NCBI GenBank assembly: GCA_964468495.1
Contig: CAYXTI010000010.1
Coordinates: forward strand, 21,096 to 85,095
Length of the DNA stretch: 64,000 nucleotides
Origin: CAYXTI01 sp964468495
GTDB taxonomy: Bacteria > Pseudomonadota > Alphaproteobacteria > Rickettsiales > Rickettsiaceae
Direction: 5' to 3'
Below the pieces are notes generated by a model. It ran no database searches and was not told the DNA's origin. It saw nothing but the letters and a program-made list of their open reading frames with translations. Positions within the stretch are counted from its first letter, which is position 1. The number at the start of each line of letters is the position of its first letter. A program made the translations under genes and the position numbers. This document shows positions 17,588 through 27,556 of this stretch, piece after piece.

Positions 17588-19330
17588 TTAACTATAATAA
17601 TTTTTTTTATATATATTATAGTAATATTGTTTTTTTTTCAGGAGTTCTTGATGAGTACCGTATTCAATAACATTATGAGATTTTATCACTACAATTTGAT
17701 CGACATTTAATAGGCAAGGGAGTCTATGTGTGATAAATATAGTTGTTTTTCTTTTTCTAAGTTTAGTAATAGTATTAATTATTATTTGTTCTGATTTAAT
17801 ATCAAGAGCACTAGTAGCTTCATCTAGAATTAATATTGGTGCATTTTTTAGTATAGCTCTAGCAATAGTAATTTTTTGCTGTTGACCTAAAGACAATGAA
17901 AAGGCATTATGTCCTATTATTGTATTATAGCCCTTTGGAAGCATAGTGATAAATTCATGTGCATTAGCTACTTTAGCAGCGTTAATAATGTTAACCATTG
18001 AAGCATTTGGATCGCCATATGCAATATTTTGAATAATTGTTTTATTAAATAACAATATTTCTTGAGTGATTAAAGAAATTTGATTGCGTAAATGACTTAG
18101 CTCAATGTCTTTTATATTGTAGTTATCTATTAAAATTTTTCCTACTGAAGGATTATAGAATCTAACTAATAAGTTTATTATTGAGCTTTTACCACCCCCT
18201 GATGGGCCAATAAAAGCATAAGATTTTTCTTTATGAATAGTAAATGAAAAATTTTTTAGGGCTACTTTTTTTTTAAAGTAGAGTGATATATTTTGGTAGG
18301 TAATTTGAGGTGAGATAAAAGTGGGAGTATAATATTTAGTATTATTTTTAATAACTGGTTTTTGGTCTAATAGATAAAATATTCTTTCTGCAGCTGCTAT
18401 TCCATCTTGAATTTTAACATATAGTGATAGTAAAGATTTAAAAGGTCTATAAGCTGAAATGAATGCCATAATAAAAGCGAATAAAGCTCCAGGAGAAGTT
18501 TTTTCTGTTATAATTATATTTCCTCCATACCATAATATAGATGATATAGCGATGCCACTTAGTATTTCCATAATAGGATTAGGAATGGAGTCTAATTTTG
18601 TGGTTTTTTTTAAAGATTCCAGTATATGAAAATTAATTTTTTGGGATTCTTTAATTTTGATTTGTTCATTGTTAAAGGATTTGATAGTTTTTATAGACTT
18701 AAAGGTTTCATCTAAATTTTCAGTATAAGTAGCAATAATTTCTTGTGTATTTTTAACTATTAAGTGTTTTTTTTGACTAATTTTTTGTATAGGATATAAG
18801 GTAAAAGGGAAGACAAGTAATACACCCAAGGAGAGTTTTGGTTCTAATTGGAACATTAATATAATTAAAAAAATTATTGATAATAAGTATTTTACTATTC
18901 CTAATAAAAAAATAGATAAAGATTCTCTCATTAATATCATATCATTAGTAAATCGTGAAATTAATTTTCCAGAAGAATGCTCTTCTATAAAAGATAAGTC
19001 TGAGTATAGTATGTGCTTATACATTTTTTTATGTAAATCAGTAAATATTTTATGCCCTATATATCTTATAATAAAACTATGAAAATATTCTGATATTCCT
19101 TTAATTAAATGTACTACCAATATGCTAATTGCGATAGTTATTAGTAGATATTTTTTTTGAAGTGAAAATAATTGATCTATTATAATTTGCAATAATTTTA
19201 TAATTATTGGTGAACATATAGCTCCAGTAATCATAAATAATATTGCTATTGATATTTGAGTTTTGTATTGGTGTATATATTCTTTAAGTAACCTATAAAT
19301 AATTTTTGTATGTTTTTTTGATATATACAT
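17588..19330 (-). CDS. MsbA-type ABC exporter (fused membrane and ATPase domains)
   Basis: A half-transporter of 580 residues with six transmembrane helices (about 20-310) and a C-terminal ATPase. It has Walker A GPSGGGKSS, Q-loop SLITQE, signature LSLGQQQK (one Gly of the canonical LSGGQ replaced by Leu), Walker B ILILDEATSALD and H-loop FITHR. Such proteins homodimerise and flip lipids or peptides; MsbA flips lipid A. If this lineage lacks lipid A, which is suggested but not shown by the isolated fabZ, the substrate is probably a phospholipid or another lipophilic compound. It lies upstream of yajC on the same strand, 218 bases away, and need not be cotranscribed. Confidence 0.88.
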   Translation of the reverse strand: MYISKKHTKIIYRLLKEYIHQYKTQISIAILFMITGAICSPIIIKLLQIIIDQLFSLQKKYLLITIAISILVVHLIKGISEYFHSFIIRYIGHKIFTDLHKKMYKHILYSDLSFIEEHSSGKLISRFTNDMILMRESLSIFLLGIVKYLLSIIFLIILMFQLEPKLSLGVLLVFPFTLYPIQKISQKKHLIVKNTQEIIATYTENLDETFKSIKTIKSFNNEQIKIKESQKINFHILESLKKTTKLDSIPNPIMEILSGIAISSILWYGGNIIITEKTSPGALFAFIMAFISAYRPFKSLLSLYVKIQDGIAAAERIFYLLDQKPVIKNNTKYYTPTFISPQITYQNISLYFKKKVALKNFSFTIHKEKSYAFIGPSGGGKSSIINLLVRFYNPSVGKILIDNYNIKDIELSHLRNQISLITQEILLFNKTIIQNIAYGDPNASMVNIINAAKVANAHEFITMLPKGYNTIIGHNAFSLSLGQQQKITIARAILKNAPILILDEATSALDIKSEQIIINTITKLRKRKTTIFITHRLPCLLNVDQIVVIKSHNVIEYGTHQELLKKKQYYYNIYKKNYYS

Positions 19331-19696
19331 TTTTATACAATAAATTTACTATCAGATAATGAAATTATATAATCTAAATAAAGGATAAATAAGATGTTAA
19401 TTATTTACTCATACTATACTATATTATAGTAGCATAGCATTTTAATATATTATAAATAATAATATTAGTAGTGAATAGAGATAATTTTATATATTAAATA
19501 TTTGTTATTCTTATTAAATGAGCTGTTTATAGAAATTAAGATTTTGTTTTTAGGTAATAATGGCTTTGTTATATTAATTTATTTTTAAATCAATTAAAGT
19601 TAACTTGGTTATTAAATGAGTTAGATTTATAGTGTATGATAGTAGTATATGTCATATTTTTATTAAATTACCAATTATCGGTTAATTGATTTTATT
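19331..19696. other. AT-rich spacer with no visible element
   Basis: These 366 bases separate two minus-strand genes. They should hold the ABC exporter promoter. I see no convincing promoter, terminator, RNA gene or repeat. Confidence 0.4.
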
Positions 19697-20389
19697 TTAA
19701 ACCAAGCAATATCCTTCAGATCTTATTGTTTTTATAAGCGATTTATTTTTAGAGTCTGCTTTAATTAAATTTCTAATTCTATTAATATGTACGTCTATAG
19801 TTCTATCGGAGATATTACATTTAATTCCCCAGATGGAATGTACTATTTCTTTTCTAGAGAGAATATTATTAGATGATGTAAGTAATAATTGTAGAATCTT
19901 AAATTCTATAGGGCTTAAATATATTCTTTGTTCTGATTGAAAGACTTCAAAGGTTGCCAGATTCATACTAATATTTTTATACTTAATAATTTTATTTTGG
20001 AATGTTGGCTTTGTTTTTCGTAGCAGTGATTTAATAGTTGATATTAAATCACTAGATAAAAATGGTCTAGCTAAAATTTCCATATAGTTTTTAGAAAAAA
20101 AATAATATTTATCTATTGCTTCATCTTTATCTACTAAAAATATAACTGGTAAACTATTTAACTCTTGTTTTTTTCTAAGTTGTACTAATGCTTCTGTAGC
20201 AGAACTATTTTGAATGGTAGAACTAATAATTGCAATATGAGGGGTAGATAATTTTATAAGATTTAAAGCTTGATTTAAGCTTTTTGATCTAATAACATCA
20301 AACCAAGCTTTTTCAATTGTATTACAAATATTGTTATTAAATGATTCGTTATATTCTATTAATAAAATTTTTGGAGGTAATTTTAACAC
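19697..20389 (-). CDS. OmpR/PhoB-family regulator with degenerate receiver domain
   Basis: The 230-residue protein has receiver and winged-helix domains. The C-terminal half (about 157-229) is a good OmpR-type DNA-binding domain with LSPIEFKILQLL, SRKEIV, SDRTIDVHINRIRNLI and IRSEGYCLV. The receiver (about 6-122) lacks the phosphorylation machinery: the phospho-Asp position after PHIAII is Ser56, the acidic pair after strand 1 is Glu11-Tyr12, and the invariant Lys before Pro-Phe is Arg108. It is therefore probably not controlled by a histidine kinase. It may bind DNA constitutively, or respond to another signal as known for atypical OmpR proteins. No sensor kinase gene is near. It is divergent from the rpsF operon. 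Confidence 0.85.
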   Translation of the reverse strand: MLKLPPKILLIEYNESFNNNICNTIEKAWFDVIRSKSLNQALNLIKLSTPHIAIISSTIQNSSATEALVQLRKKQELNSLPVIFLVDKDEAIDKYYFFSKNYMEILARPFLSSDLISTIKSLLRKTKPTFQNKIIKYKNISMNLATFEVFQSEQRIYLSPIEFKILQLLLTSSNNILSRKEIVHSIWGIKCNISDRTIDVHINRIRNLIKADSKNKSLIKTIRSEGYCLV

Positions 20390-20572
20390 TGCTTAAGTAA
20401 ATTATATTTATTGTTTTTGTTAATATGTTGTTTTATATTATAGATGCACTTAATTATAGTATTTTTTTATAAATGCACAAATAAATATAATATTTTATTT
20501 AAGTTTATTAAACTATACAATATTATTTTATCGTTATTTTACTTAAGCTATTTAAATAATAATTTATAAGGC

Positions 20573-20600
20573 TTGCGTAAATTTATCATGTTGATATAAT
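20573..20600 (+). promoter_or_regulatory. Candidate sigma70 promoter of rpsF-rpsR-rplI
   Basis: TTGCGT (20573-20578) and a perfect TATAAT (20595-20600) are separated by 16 bases. The spacing and the short predicted leader of about 40 bases to the ATG at 20646 make this one of the better promoter candidates in the window. Confidence 0.55.
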
Positions 20601-20645
20601 GGCAAAGTTAGTTATTTTTGTTTTATTTTTTAATAATTGGTGTTT

Positions 20646-21023
20646 ATGACATGCTATGAATTTGTTTTTATTCTTAGCCAAAGTACATTAAGTGTTGATA
20701 CTAAAAAAATACTGGATGATTTTATTCAATGTATTAGCGATAATGGAGGAGAAGTTATAAAAAAAGAAGATTGGGGATTGCGTACTCTTGCATATATGAT
20801 TTCTGGATGTAAGAAAGGTTATTATTTTTTTATTGGGTTTAAATCTAATAGTAGTGTATTGGCAGTTATTAATAAGAAATGCAAGTTTAAAGATAGTATT
20901 ATTAGGCACTCTATAGTTAAAGTAGAACAGATTAGTGATACACCTTCTCCTATATTAGATTTAAATAATTCATTAAATGATAATAGCGTGGATAATTCAA
21001 CTATAGAAAAACCTAATAGTTGA
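20646..21023 (+). CDS. rpsF: 30S ribosomal protein S6
   Basis: S6 binds the central domain of 16S rRNA as a heterodimer with S18. I place the start at ATG 20646 (MTCYEFVFIL), which aligns with the family start M-x-x-YE. The frame continues to a TTG at 20637, but that would add three residues not found in the family. The ferredoxin-like fold is complete, with the central IKKEDWGLRTLAY matching the conserved WG-R-LAY segment, and the KVEQISDTPSPI end followed by a polar tail. At 125 residues it is of usual length. It is the first gene of rpsF-rpsR-rplI. Confidence 0.95.
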   Translation: MTCYEFVFILSQSTLSVDTKKILDDFIQCISDNGGEVIKKEDWGLRTLAYMISGCKKGYYFFIGFKSNSSVLAVINKKCKFKDSIIRHSIVKVEQISDTPSPILDLNNSLNDNSVDNSTIEKPNS

Positions 21024-21089
21024 AGATGACTAAATCTAGATCAATTTATTGAAAATATTATATACAATAATATAAACTATTAAATACAT

Positions 21090-21383
21090 ATGTATTACGA
21101 TAATAATAATTTATCTGAGTCACCTAAGAATCTTATAGAAACAAATAGGTCTAAAGTTTTTTTTAAAAAAAGAGTAGGATGCCCTGTTTGTGCAATAAAA
21201 TCAGGTGATAAGCAATTGGATTATAAAAATCCTGATTTCATTGTACGATTTGTTTCAGAAGGAGGCAGAATATTAGCTAGTAGAATTACTAATGTTTGTG
21301 CCAGGCATCAGCGTCATATAAAAAAAGCTGTTAAGCATAGTAGGGTTCTTGCTTTATTACCTTTTATATATAAACTGAAATAG
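21090..21383 (+). CDS. rpsR: 30S ribosomal protein S18
   Basis: S18 pairs with S6 on the small subunit platform. The 97-residue product has the usual polar N-terminal extension, then KKRVGCPVC, the YKNPDFIVRFVSEGGRI segment and the signature ASRITNVCARHQRHIKKAV, then RVLALLPF at the end. Family length and motif order are normal. It sits 66 bases after rpsF and 72 before rplI, the standard bacterial order, so it should be cotranscribed with both. Confidence 0.97.
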   Translation: MYYDNNNLSESPKNLIETNRSKVFFKKRVGCPVCAIKSGDKQLDYKNPDFIVRFVSEGGRILASRITNVCARHQRHIKKAVKHSRVLALLPFIYKLK

Positions 21384-21455
21384 TTGTGTTTTGTTTTTGA
21401 GATAATAAGTCGATTTTAAGCTTTTTATTAAATTTATTAATCTAAGGATCTAGGT

Positions 21456-22028
21456 ATGCAAGTAATTTTAGTTAAACAAATTAGAAGATTAGGACTAATA
21501 GGAGATAGAATTAATGTTAAGGATGGTTATGGTCGTAATTATTTAATTCCTAATGGTTTTGCAATTAGGGCAACTAAAGATAATATATTGTTATTTTCTA
21601 ATATTAAGCAAGAATTAGAAAATAATAATATTAAAAATAAAAAGGAAAGCGAACAAGCATTATTAGAAATTAAAGGAAAAGATATAATTTTTATTGAGCA
21701 ATCAACTATTGATGGTAAGCTATTTGGATCAGTTACCGCAAGACTTATTGCCCAGAGGCTTAATAAGCTTACAAGTTACTCAGTAACTTATTTAAATATT
21801 TTATTAGATACTCCCATTAAGTTTAATGGTGTATATAACATAAAAGTAGTATTACATCCTGATGTAATAACAGAGCTACTAGTAGTAGTTGCTAAGTCAG
21901 AGTCTGATGCTAATAATAAGCTAATAAAATATAAAGAGGATATTAATTCTAATAAGCTTAAAAAAAGACAGAATAAGGTTACAGACACTATTACAAGTTC
22001 TAGTAACTTAGTAGAAAACCAAAATTAA
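21456..22028 (+). CDS. rplI: 50S ribosomal protein L9
   Basis: L9 binds 23S rRNA at the base of the L1 stalk. The N-terminal domain (1-50) starts MQVILVKQIRRLGLIGD and contains the signature GYGRNYLIPNGFAI. A long connecting helix (about 51-78) and the C-terminal domain with DGKLFGSVT follow. At 190 residues it is longer than the typical 150; the extra 40 C-terminal residues are Lys/Asn-rich and probably disordered, as seen in other Rickettsiales. It is the last gene of the S6-S18-L9 operon and converges with the SCO gene. Confidence 0.96.
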   Translation: MQVILVKQIRRLGLIGDRINVKDGYGRNYLIPNGFAIRATKDNILLFSNIKQELENNNIKNKKESEQALLEIKGKDIIFIEQSTIDGKLFGSVTARLIAQRLNKLTSYSVTYLNILLDTPIKFNGVYNIKVVLHPDVITELLVVVAKSESDANNKLIKYKEDINSNKLKKRQNKVTDTITSSSNLVENQN

Positions 22029-22086
22029 TAGAACAAAAAAACAATACTCTTTAACTTCCTACCTATATTATATAATATATATTATT

Positions 22087-22722
22087 CTAATCATTTTTAT
22101 GAATTCTAATATATTCTATTATCTCATCTGCTGATGAAGATGAATAAAAATATTTTATACATTTGCCTTGTTTATTTAATAAGTATACAAAAGATGTATG
22201 ATCAATCATATAATCATTAACTTCATTTGGTGAGGAGACCTTATTATAGTATACTTTATATAAATCTGCTACATGCTTAATTTCATCTTCAGTTCCAGTT
22301 AACCCTATAAATTTAGGGCTAAAATACATTAGATAATTTTTTAAAATATTAATGTTATCTCGATTAGGATCTACACTAATAAAAATAGGAAGAACTTTAA
22401 TTTGATATTTTTCTAAGGCTGATAATACTCTAGATAATTTTTCTAAGGAAGCAGGACATATATCAGGACAGAATGTAAAACCAAAATATATTAAAGATAG
22501 TTGTCCCTTTAAATTTTCACTAGTAAAATTATCGCCATTGTGATCTTTTAGTGTAAAATTACCACCTATCTGATCATTGACAGCTATTGTTGTTCCTTGG
22601 CCAGCTAATTTTTTAGAAGGTAACTCATATACTAGCAATATGTAAGCTGCTAATAAAGCTATTATTACACTAAATGTAATAATTATTATTGTTAGTAAGC
22701 TAATTTTCTTTGTTTCAGTCAT
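22087..22722 (-). CDS. SCO1/SenC-family copper chaperone
   Basis: SCO proteins deliver copper to the CuA centre of cytochrome c oxidase and act as thiol-disulfide reductases in the periplasm. The N-terminal anchor helix spans about residues 9-30. The thioredoxin-like domain carries the copper ligands CPDIC (Cys85, Cys89) in FGFTFCPDIC and the conserved His in DHTSF (about 174). The SVDPNRD segment is typical. Its 211 residues match the family. The gene starts 6 bases after the hemB stop, so the two are likely cotranscribed; both serve haem-copper respiration. Confidence 0.94.
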   Translation of the reverse strand: MTETKKISLLTIIIITFSVIIALLAAYILLVYELPSKKLAGQGTTIAVNDQIGGNFTLKDHNGDNFTSENLKGQLSLIYFGFTFCPDICPASLEKLSRVLSALEKYQIKVLPIFISVDPNRDNINILKNYLMYFSPKFIGLTGTEDEIKHVADLYKVYYNKVSSPNEVNDYMIDHTSFVYLLNKQGKCIKYFYSSSSADEIIEYIRIHKND

Positions 22723-22728
22723 AATATT

Positions 22729-23715
22729 TTATAGTTTTTTAATATGATTAATAATATCATTTGCAGCATAAGAGAAGATAGCTGAAGCTCCTGCTCTTTT
22801 TATACTAATTAAAGATTCTATCATTACTTGAGGCCATTCTATTGCTTTGGACATCGCAGCAAATTTTATCATAGCATATTCCCCACTAACTTGATATGCA
22901 AAAATAGGAATATTAAAATTGCTACTTGCTTTATCAATTACGTCAAGAGAAAAAATAGCAGGCTTAATCATGATAATATCAGCTCCTTCTGATATATCTT
23001 GTTCTATTTCTCTTAAAGCTTCTTTTTTATTCCTTATATCCATTTGATAAGTTGCCTTAGATATTTTTTTATTGCTATTACTTTTTATAGCTTCTCTAAA
23101 AGGTTGATATAAACTAGAATTATATTTTACAGAATAAGATAGTATATTAAGATTATAGTAACCATGCTTATCCAAGTTATTACGTATAGCTATAATTCTT
23201 CCATCCATCATATCAGATGGGGCAATAATATCTGCTCCGGCTTGTGCATAGACTAGTGCTTGTTTTTCTAGTGCTTTTATTGTTAGATCATTATCTACTA
23301 GATTATTAACAATAACGCCATCATGACCATGAATGGTATATGGGTCTAAAGCAACATCACAAATAATGCCTATGTTTGAAGTATGTTTTTTAAGTGCTCT
23401 AATAGCACGACAAATAAGATTATTATCATTATATCCTTCTATACCATTATTTGTTTTTAATTCTTGATTTATACAACAAGGAAAAAGAGCAATTGCTTTT
23501 ATTCCTTGATCTTGAGCTTCTTGAGCTGTAGTAATTATAGAATCTATTGACTGTCTAAATACTCCAGGTATAGTTGATATTTCTTGTTTTTTATTTTCTC
23601 CTTCTATAACAAAAATAGGTAATATAAGATCTTGAGCGCTAATATAATTTTCTGCAATTAAATCACGTACCCAGTCCGTTTGTCTATTACGTCTTAATCT
23701 AACCAGTGGAAACAT
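22729..23715 (-). CDS. hemB: Delta-aminolevulinic acid dehydratase (porphobilinogen synthase)
   Basis: HemB condenses two 5-aminolevulinate molecules to porphobilinogen in haem synthesis. The 328 residues have the family pattern: RLRRNRQTDWVRDLI at the N-terminus, FVIEGENKKQEI, DVALDPYTIHGHDG, the ADIIAPSDMMDGR segment, first Schiff-base lysine in SYSVKYNSSLYQPFREA and the active lysine in IMIKPA. A cysteine cluster for catalytic zinc is missing (the region reads DVALDPYTIHGHDG), as usual for the magnesium-dependent alphaproteobacterial type. It lies directly upstream of the SCO gene. Confidence 0.97.
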   Translation of the reverse strand: MFPLVRLRRNRQTDWVRDLIAENYISAQDLILPIFVIEGENKKQEISTIPGVFRQSIDSIITTAQEAQDQGIKAIALFPCCINQELKTNNGIEGYNDNNLICRAIRALKKHTSNIGIICDVALDPYTIHGHDGVIVNNLVDNDLTIKALEKQALVYAQAGADIIAPSDMMDGRIIAIRNNLDKHGYYNLNILSYSVKYNSSLYQPFREAIKSNSNKKISKATYQMDIRNKKEALREIEQDISEGADIIMIKPAIFSLDVIDKASSNFNIPIFAYQVSGEYAMIKFAAMSKAIEWPQVMIESLISIKRAGASAIFSYAANDIINHIKKL

Positions 23716-23811
23716 AAATAAATGAATGTTTTTATAATATTTATGTAATTAATAACAAGATCATTACAAATTATAATGCTATATATACTTCTTAAAATAT
23801 CGTTCTGCAGG

Positions 23812-24546
23812 CTAGTTATACATGAAATTATAACTATGTGCAATTAGTTTTTTAAATAAATTACTATCTATGTTTGAGTTTTTATATTCACAATGCCATT
23901 GTACTCCAAATAAAAAATTATACTCATTTGATTCTATTGCTTCTATAATTCCATCATTTGCGTATGCAGAGATATTTAATCCTTTGCCTAGAGTATCAAT
24001 TGCTTGATGATGGCTTGAATTTACTTTTATTGATAAGTTAGTTGTCAGGTTAGCTAACATACTATTATCTTTAATAAAGATATAGTGACTTGGGATATTC
24101 CTAGGATTAGGTTGTAAATGATTGATAGAGCTGTTTATTTGAGCAGGAATATGTTGTATAAGTGTACCTCCTAGTACTGTATTTATTACTTGCATTCCGT
24201 TACATATTCCTAGAATAGGTATATTATGTATTAATGCTTGTTTAACTAGATTTATTTCAAACTTTGTTTTAACTATATTAGTTACCACGTGTTTTGATAA
24301 AATTTTCTGTCCATAAAATTTAGGATGGATATCAAAATCTGATCCAGGAATAATTAATCCATGTACTAACTTTAGTATTTCATTAGGATTGACATGACAA
24401 GGTATATGAATAGGGATTCCTTGAGCTTTAATTATTGCTTTACTGTAACATTGACGAATAGCATACCATGGAAAGCTAGAGTAAGTATATTTTTTTGAAT
24501 TTTTTAAAGTATCTAATACAATTCCTATTATAGGTTTATTAATCAT
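23812..24546 (-). CDS. Class I glutamine amidotransferase-like hydrolase (C26, PuuD-type)
   Basis: Members hydrolyse gamma-glutamyl bonds, for example gamma-glutamyl-GABA or folate polyglutamates. The 244-residue protein consists of one amidotransferase domain. The nucleophile is in GICNGMQ (Cys115) and the His/Glu of the triad are in QWHCE (His218, Glu220). The NSSHHQAID segment (about 176-184) is the peptidase C26 hallmark. No synthetase partner domain is attached, so it acts alone. Substrate is not deducible. With the two glutamine-synthetase-type genes and NAD-GDH it makes glutamyl metabolism a theme of the window. It is about 96 bases from hemB downstream. Confidence 0.88.
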   Translation of the reverse strand: MINKPIIGIVLDTLKNSKKYTYSSFPWYAIRQCYSKAIIKAQGIPIHIPCHVNPNEILKLVHGLIIPGSDFDIHPKFYGQKILSKHVVTNIVKTKFEINLVKQALIHNIPILGICNGMQVINTVLGGTLIQHIPAQINSSINHLQPNPRNIPSHYIFIKDNSMLANLTTNLSIKVNSSHHQAIDTLGKGLNISAYANDGIIEAIESNEYNFLFGVQWHCEYKNSNIDSNLFKKLIAHSYNFMYN

Positions 24547-24843
24547 ATTGATTATACTATTTTAATATTCATTTTTATAATGTACTTTAATTATATAGTA
24601 CTTAATTTTTATTAGGATATGTAGATTAAAAATTTAAAAAGTATATATTTATTCGATATAATTATTTATTAGTGTTACATTATACATATTTTTATTTAAT
24701 TGTAATTATTTTATTAATTATTATTAATAAAAATAGTAAATTATTTTATTACTTAACTTTTTAACAGAATTTACTAAAATGAGTTTAATAAAATATTTTT
24801 ATCAATAGCTAAGAAATCATATATCTTAGGCTATTATTATAGA

Positions 24844-26349
24844 TTATTTATGAATAGAATTAGCTTTAGCTGGGATAATATTATTTAACTTTTGTAAATT
24901 AGTAATGGTAGATGATTCTTCAGAATAATATAATGATATATTTCCTACTGCTCCATTGCGATGCTTAGCAATAATAACTTCTATTAAATTGTTGCATTGA
25001 TTTAGTTGTTCTTGCCATTCAATATATTTAGGATCTTGTATACCAGGTTCTTTTCTTAGTAAATAGTATTTTTCATGGAATAAAAACATGACAACATCAG
25101 CATCTTGTTCAATTGCTCCTGATTCTCTTAAATCTGATAGCATAGGCCTTTTATTCTCCCTATGTTCTACTGCTCTTGATAATTGAGAAAGAGCTACTAC
25201 AGGAATATCTAGTTCTTTTGCTAAAGCTTTTAATCCACCTGTAATTTCAGATATCTCAAGGACTCTATTATCGTTTTTATTTGTACTATGTATTAACTGT
25301 AAGTAATCAATAAAAATAATTCCTACGTTGTGCTCACGTTTTAACTGCCTAGCTCTAGCTCTTATTGAAGCAATTGATAGTGCAGGAGTATCATCAATAT
25401 ATAGTTGTAAATCCGATAGATCATTTGCTGCATTTTTAAGATCATTGTAGCTTTCTTCTTTTATATCACCATTTCTTAAGTTTACAGAATTAATTTTAGT
25501 TACCATTGATAATAATCTAGAGGCTAACTGTTCAGCAGACATTTCAAGAGAAAAGAAACCTACTGCAATTGATTCTTGATTATTGGATTTATTTAGTTCA
25601 TTACATGCTGTATAAGCAAAATTTATTGCAAATGTTGTTTTACCCATTGATGGTCTAGCTGCCAGTATTATTAAATCTGAATTATGAAATCCTGATAGTT
25701 TTCTATCAAGATCAACTAATCCAGTAGAAATTCCTGTAATACGTGTATTATTTGTTATTGCTTTGTTAATACGTTCTATAGATTTATTAATTGAATAATA
25801 AATTGGTTGAAATTTTTTTTCATTTAAATGATTAGTAGCTAGCATATATAATTTATTTTCAGCAGTTTTTATTTGCTCTAGTGCACTAGATTCTAAATTT
25901 TTATCATAAGCATCATTTACAATATTCTCTCCAATAGTAATTAAGTTTCTTTTTATAGCTAACTCATATATTATTTTTGCATAATCATAAGGGCTAATAA
26001 TGGTCATTGATAAGGTAGTTAATTTTACTAAATATTCTACCCCTCCAGAAGCTTGAAATTGTTGCTCTTTGTTTAGCATCGAATCTAGTGTAATAGGCGT
26101 AGCAATCAATCCTTTTTTTATTATTATTTCTATTGCTTGATATATTTTCTTATGTAAAGGGTGAAAAAAATGGTTATAATCTAAAAAATTATTAATTTTA
26201 TAAATTAATTCGCAGTTAAGTAATAATACTCCTAATAAGATTTGTTCTGCTTGTATATTTGAAGGTAATTGTCTTACTAATTCAGATGATTTACTATAAT
26301 CATTTATATTAGTTAATGTATTATATGATAAGTCATTTTGATTATTCAT
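24844..26349 (-). CDS. dnaB: Replicative DNA helicase DnaB
   Basis: DnaB unwinds DNA ahead of the replisome as a hexamer. The N-terminal domain starts near LPSNIQAEQILLGVLL (about 29-44). The RecA-like ATPase has Walker A ARPSMGKTTF, FFSLEMSAEQLASRLL, Walker B IIFIDYLQLI, the SQLSRAVE helix and SDLRESGAIEQDADV near the end. The length of 501 is slightly longer than usual because of the N-terminal 28 residues and a short insert around residue 260. No intein is present. It is a single gene with spacers of 297 bases downstream and 151 upstream. Confidence 0.97.
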   Translation of the reverse strand: MNNQNDLSYNTLTNINDYSKSSELVRQLPSNIQAEQILLGVLLLNCELIYKINNFLDYNHFFHPLHKKIYQAIEIIIKKGLIATPITLDSMLNKEQQFQASGGVEYLVKLTTLSMTIISPYDYAKIIYELAIKRNLITIGENIVNDAYDKNLESSALEQIKTAENKLYMLATNHLNEKKFQPIYYSINKSIERINKAITNNTRITGISTGLVDLDRKLSGFHNSDLIILAARPSMGKTTFAINFAYTACNELNKSNNQESIAVGFFSLEMSAEQLASRLLSMVTKINSVNLRNGDIKEESYNDLKNAANDLSDLQLYIDDTPALSIASIRARARQLKREHNVGIIFIDYLQLIHSTNKNDNRVLEISEITGGLKALAKELDIPVVALSQLSRAVEHRENKRPMLSDLRESGAIEQDADVVMFLFHEKYYLLRKEPGIQDPKYIEWQEQLNQCNNLIEVIIAKHRNGAVGNISLYYSEESSTITNLQKLNNIIPAKANSIHK

Positions 26350-26500
26350 TGTTATATTACAGTTAAATTTCTAACAATTTAGAGCATTGTTCATAACATA
26401 GTTATTTTTATAGCAAAAGTAATTTCATATATTAATATTTTTTTAAAAATCTTTATAGATACATGTTAGTTAACGTGCCTAATACTTAACTAGTCTAGGC

Positions 26501-27448
26501 TTAAAGTGTATTTCTTAAATATTTTTCGGCTTCAAGAGCAGCCATACAACCTGTTCCAGCAGCAGATACAGCTTGCCTAAATACCTTATCTTGTACATCA
26601 CCAGCTGCAAATACACCAGAAATATTTGTTTTTGTAGAGTCAGATTCTGTAATAATATAACCTTCTTCATCTGTAGATAAAGTGTTGCTAAATATACTAG
26701 TATTTGGTTTATGTCCTATAGCAATAAATATCCCATTACATTTTAATGTTGATATTTTATTAGTAAGAACATTTTTTAGTTTTATTCCTGTTACTTCTTT
26801 TGGATTGCTTTTTCCTAATATTTCTTCAACAACATGATCCCATATTACAGATATTTTTTTATTAGTAAATAATCGTTTTTGTAGAATTTTTTCTGCTCTT
26901 AGTTTATTGCGGCGGTGAATAAGTGTAACTTTACTAGCATGATTTGTTAAATGGAGGGCTTCTTCAACTGCAGTATTTCCTCCTCCAATCACTATAACTT
27001 CTTGATTACGAAAAAAATATCCATCGCAAGTAGCGCAACCTGATACCCCAAACCCTTGAAATTCTTTTTCTGATTCTAAACCTAACCATTTTGCTTCAGC
27101 TCCTGTAGCAATAATTATACTATTGCTATTAATATAACTTGAAGATAGATATATGGTAAAAGGTTTATTTGAAAAATCAATTTTTTTAACGTAATCATTA
27201 ATTATTTTAGTTCCTACATTTTTAGCTTGCTTACTCATCTGTGTCATTAGCCAAGGTCCTTGTATAGGGTCAGCAAAACCAGGATAGTTTTCTACATCTG
27301 TGGTAATAGTTAGTTGTCCACCTGGTTGTATTCCTTCAATTAGTATTGGTTCTAAACCAGCTCTAGCTGCATAAATAGATGCACTTAGTCCAGCAGGGCC
27401 AGATCCTATTATTGTAACTTTTGTTGATAATTCATTTGATATAGTCAT
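26501..27448 (-). CDS. trxB: Thioredoxin reductase
   Basis: TrxB reduces thioredoxin with NADPH and FAD in the cytosol. The 315 residues show the FAD site GSGPAGLSASIYAARAG (about 15-31), GGQLTITTDVENYPGF, the redox-active CATC in VSGCATCDGYF (about 136-146), the NADPH site GGGNTAVEEAL and the C-terminal FAD motif GVFAAGDVQDK. The length is normal. It stands alone between dnaB and the AEC permease on the same strand. Confidence 0.97.
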   Translation of the reverse strand: MTISNELSTKVTIIGSGPAGLSASIYAARAGLEPILIEGIQPGGQLTITTDVENYPGFADPIQGPWLMTQMSKQAKNVGTKIINDYVKKIDFSNKPFTIYLSSSYINSNSIIIATGAEAKWLGLESEKEFQGFGVSGCATCDGYFFRNQEVIVIGGGNTAVEEALHLTNHASKVTLIHRRNKLRAEKILQKRLFTNKKISVIWDHVVEEILGKSNPKEVTGIKLKNVLTNKISTLKCNGIFIAIGHKPNTSIFSNTLSTDEEGYIITESDSTKTNISGVFAAGDVQDKVFRQAVSAAGTGCMAALEAEKYLRNTL

Positions 27449-27556
27449 AATTTTGTTATTTTAGTTATTTATTGACCATTATTTTATTGTTATTGATTTT
27501 ACTTCTACTAATATAGTAGATAATATATATATCTCATTTTATAAACGACCATATAA

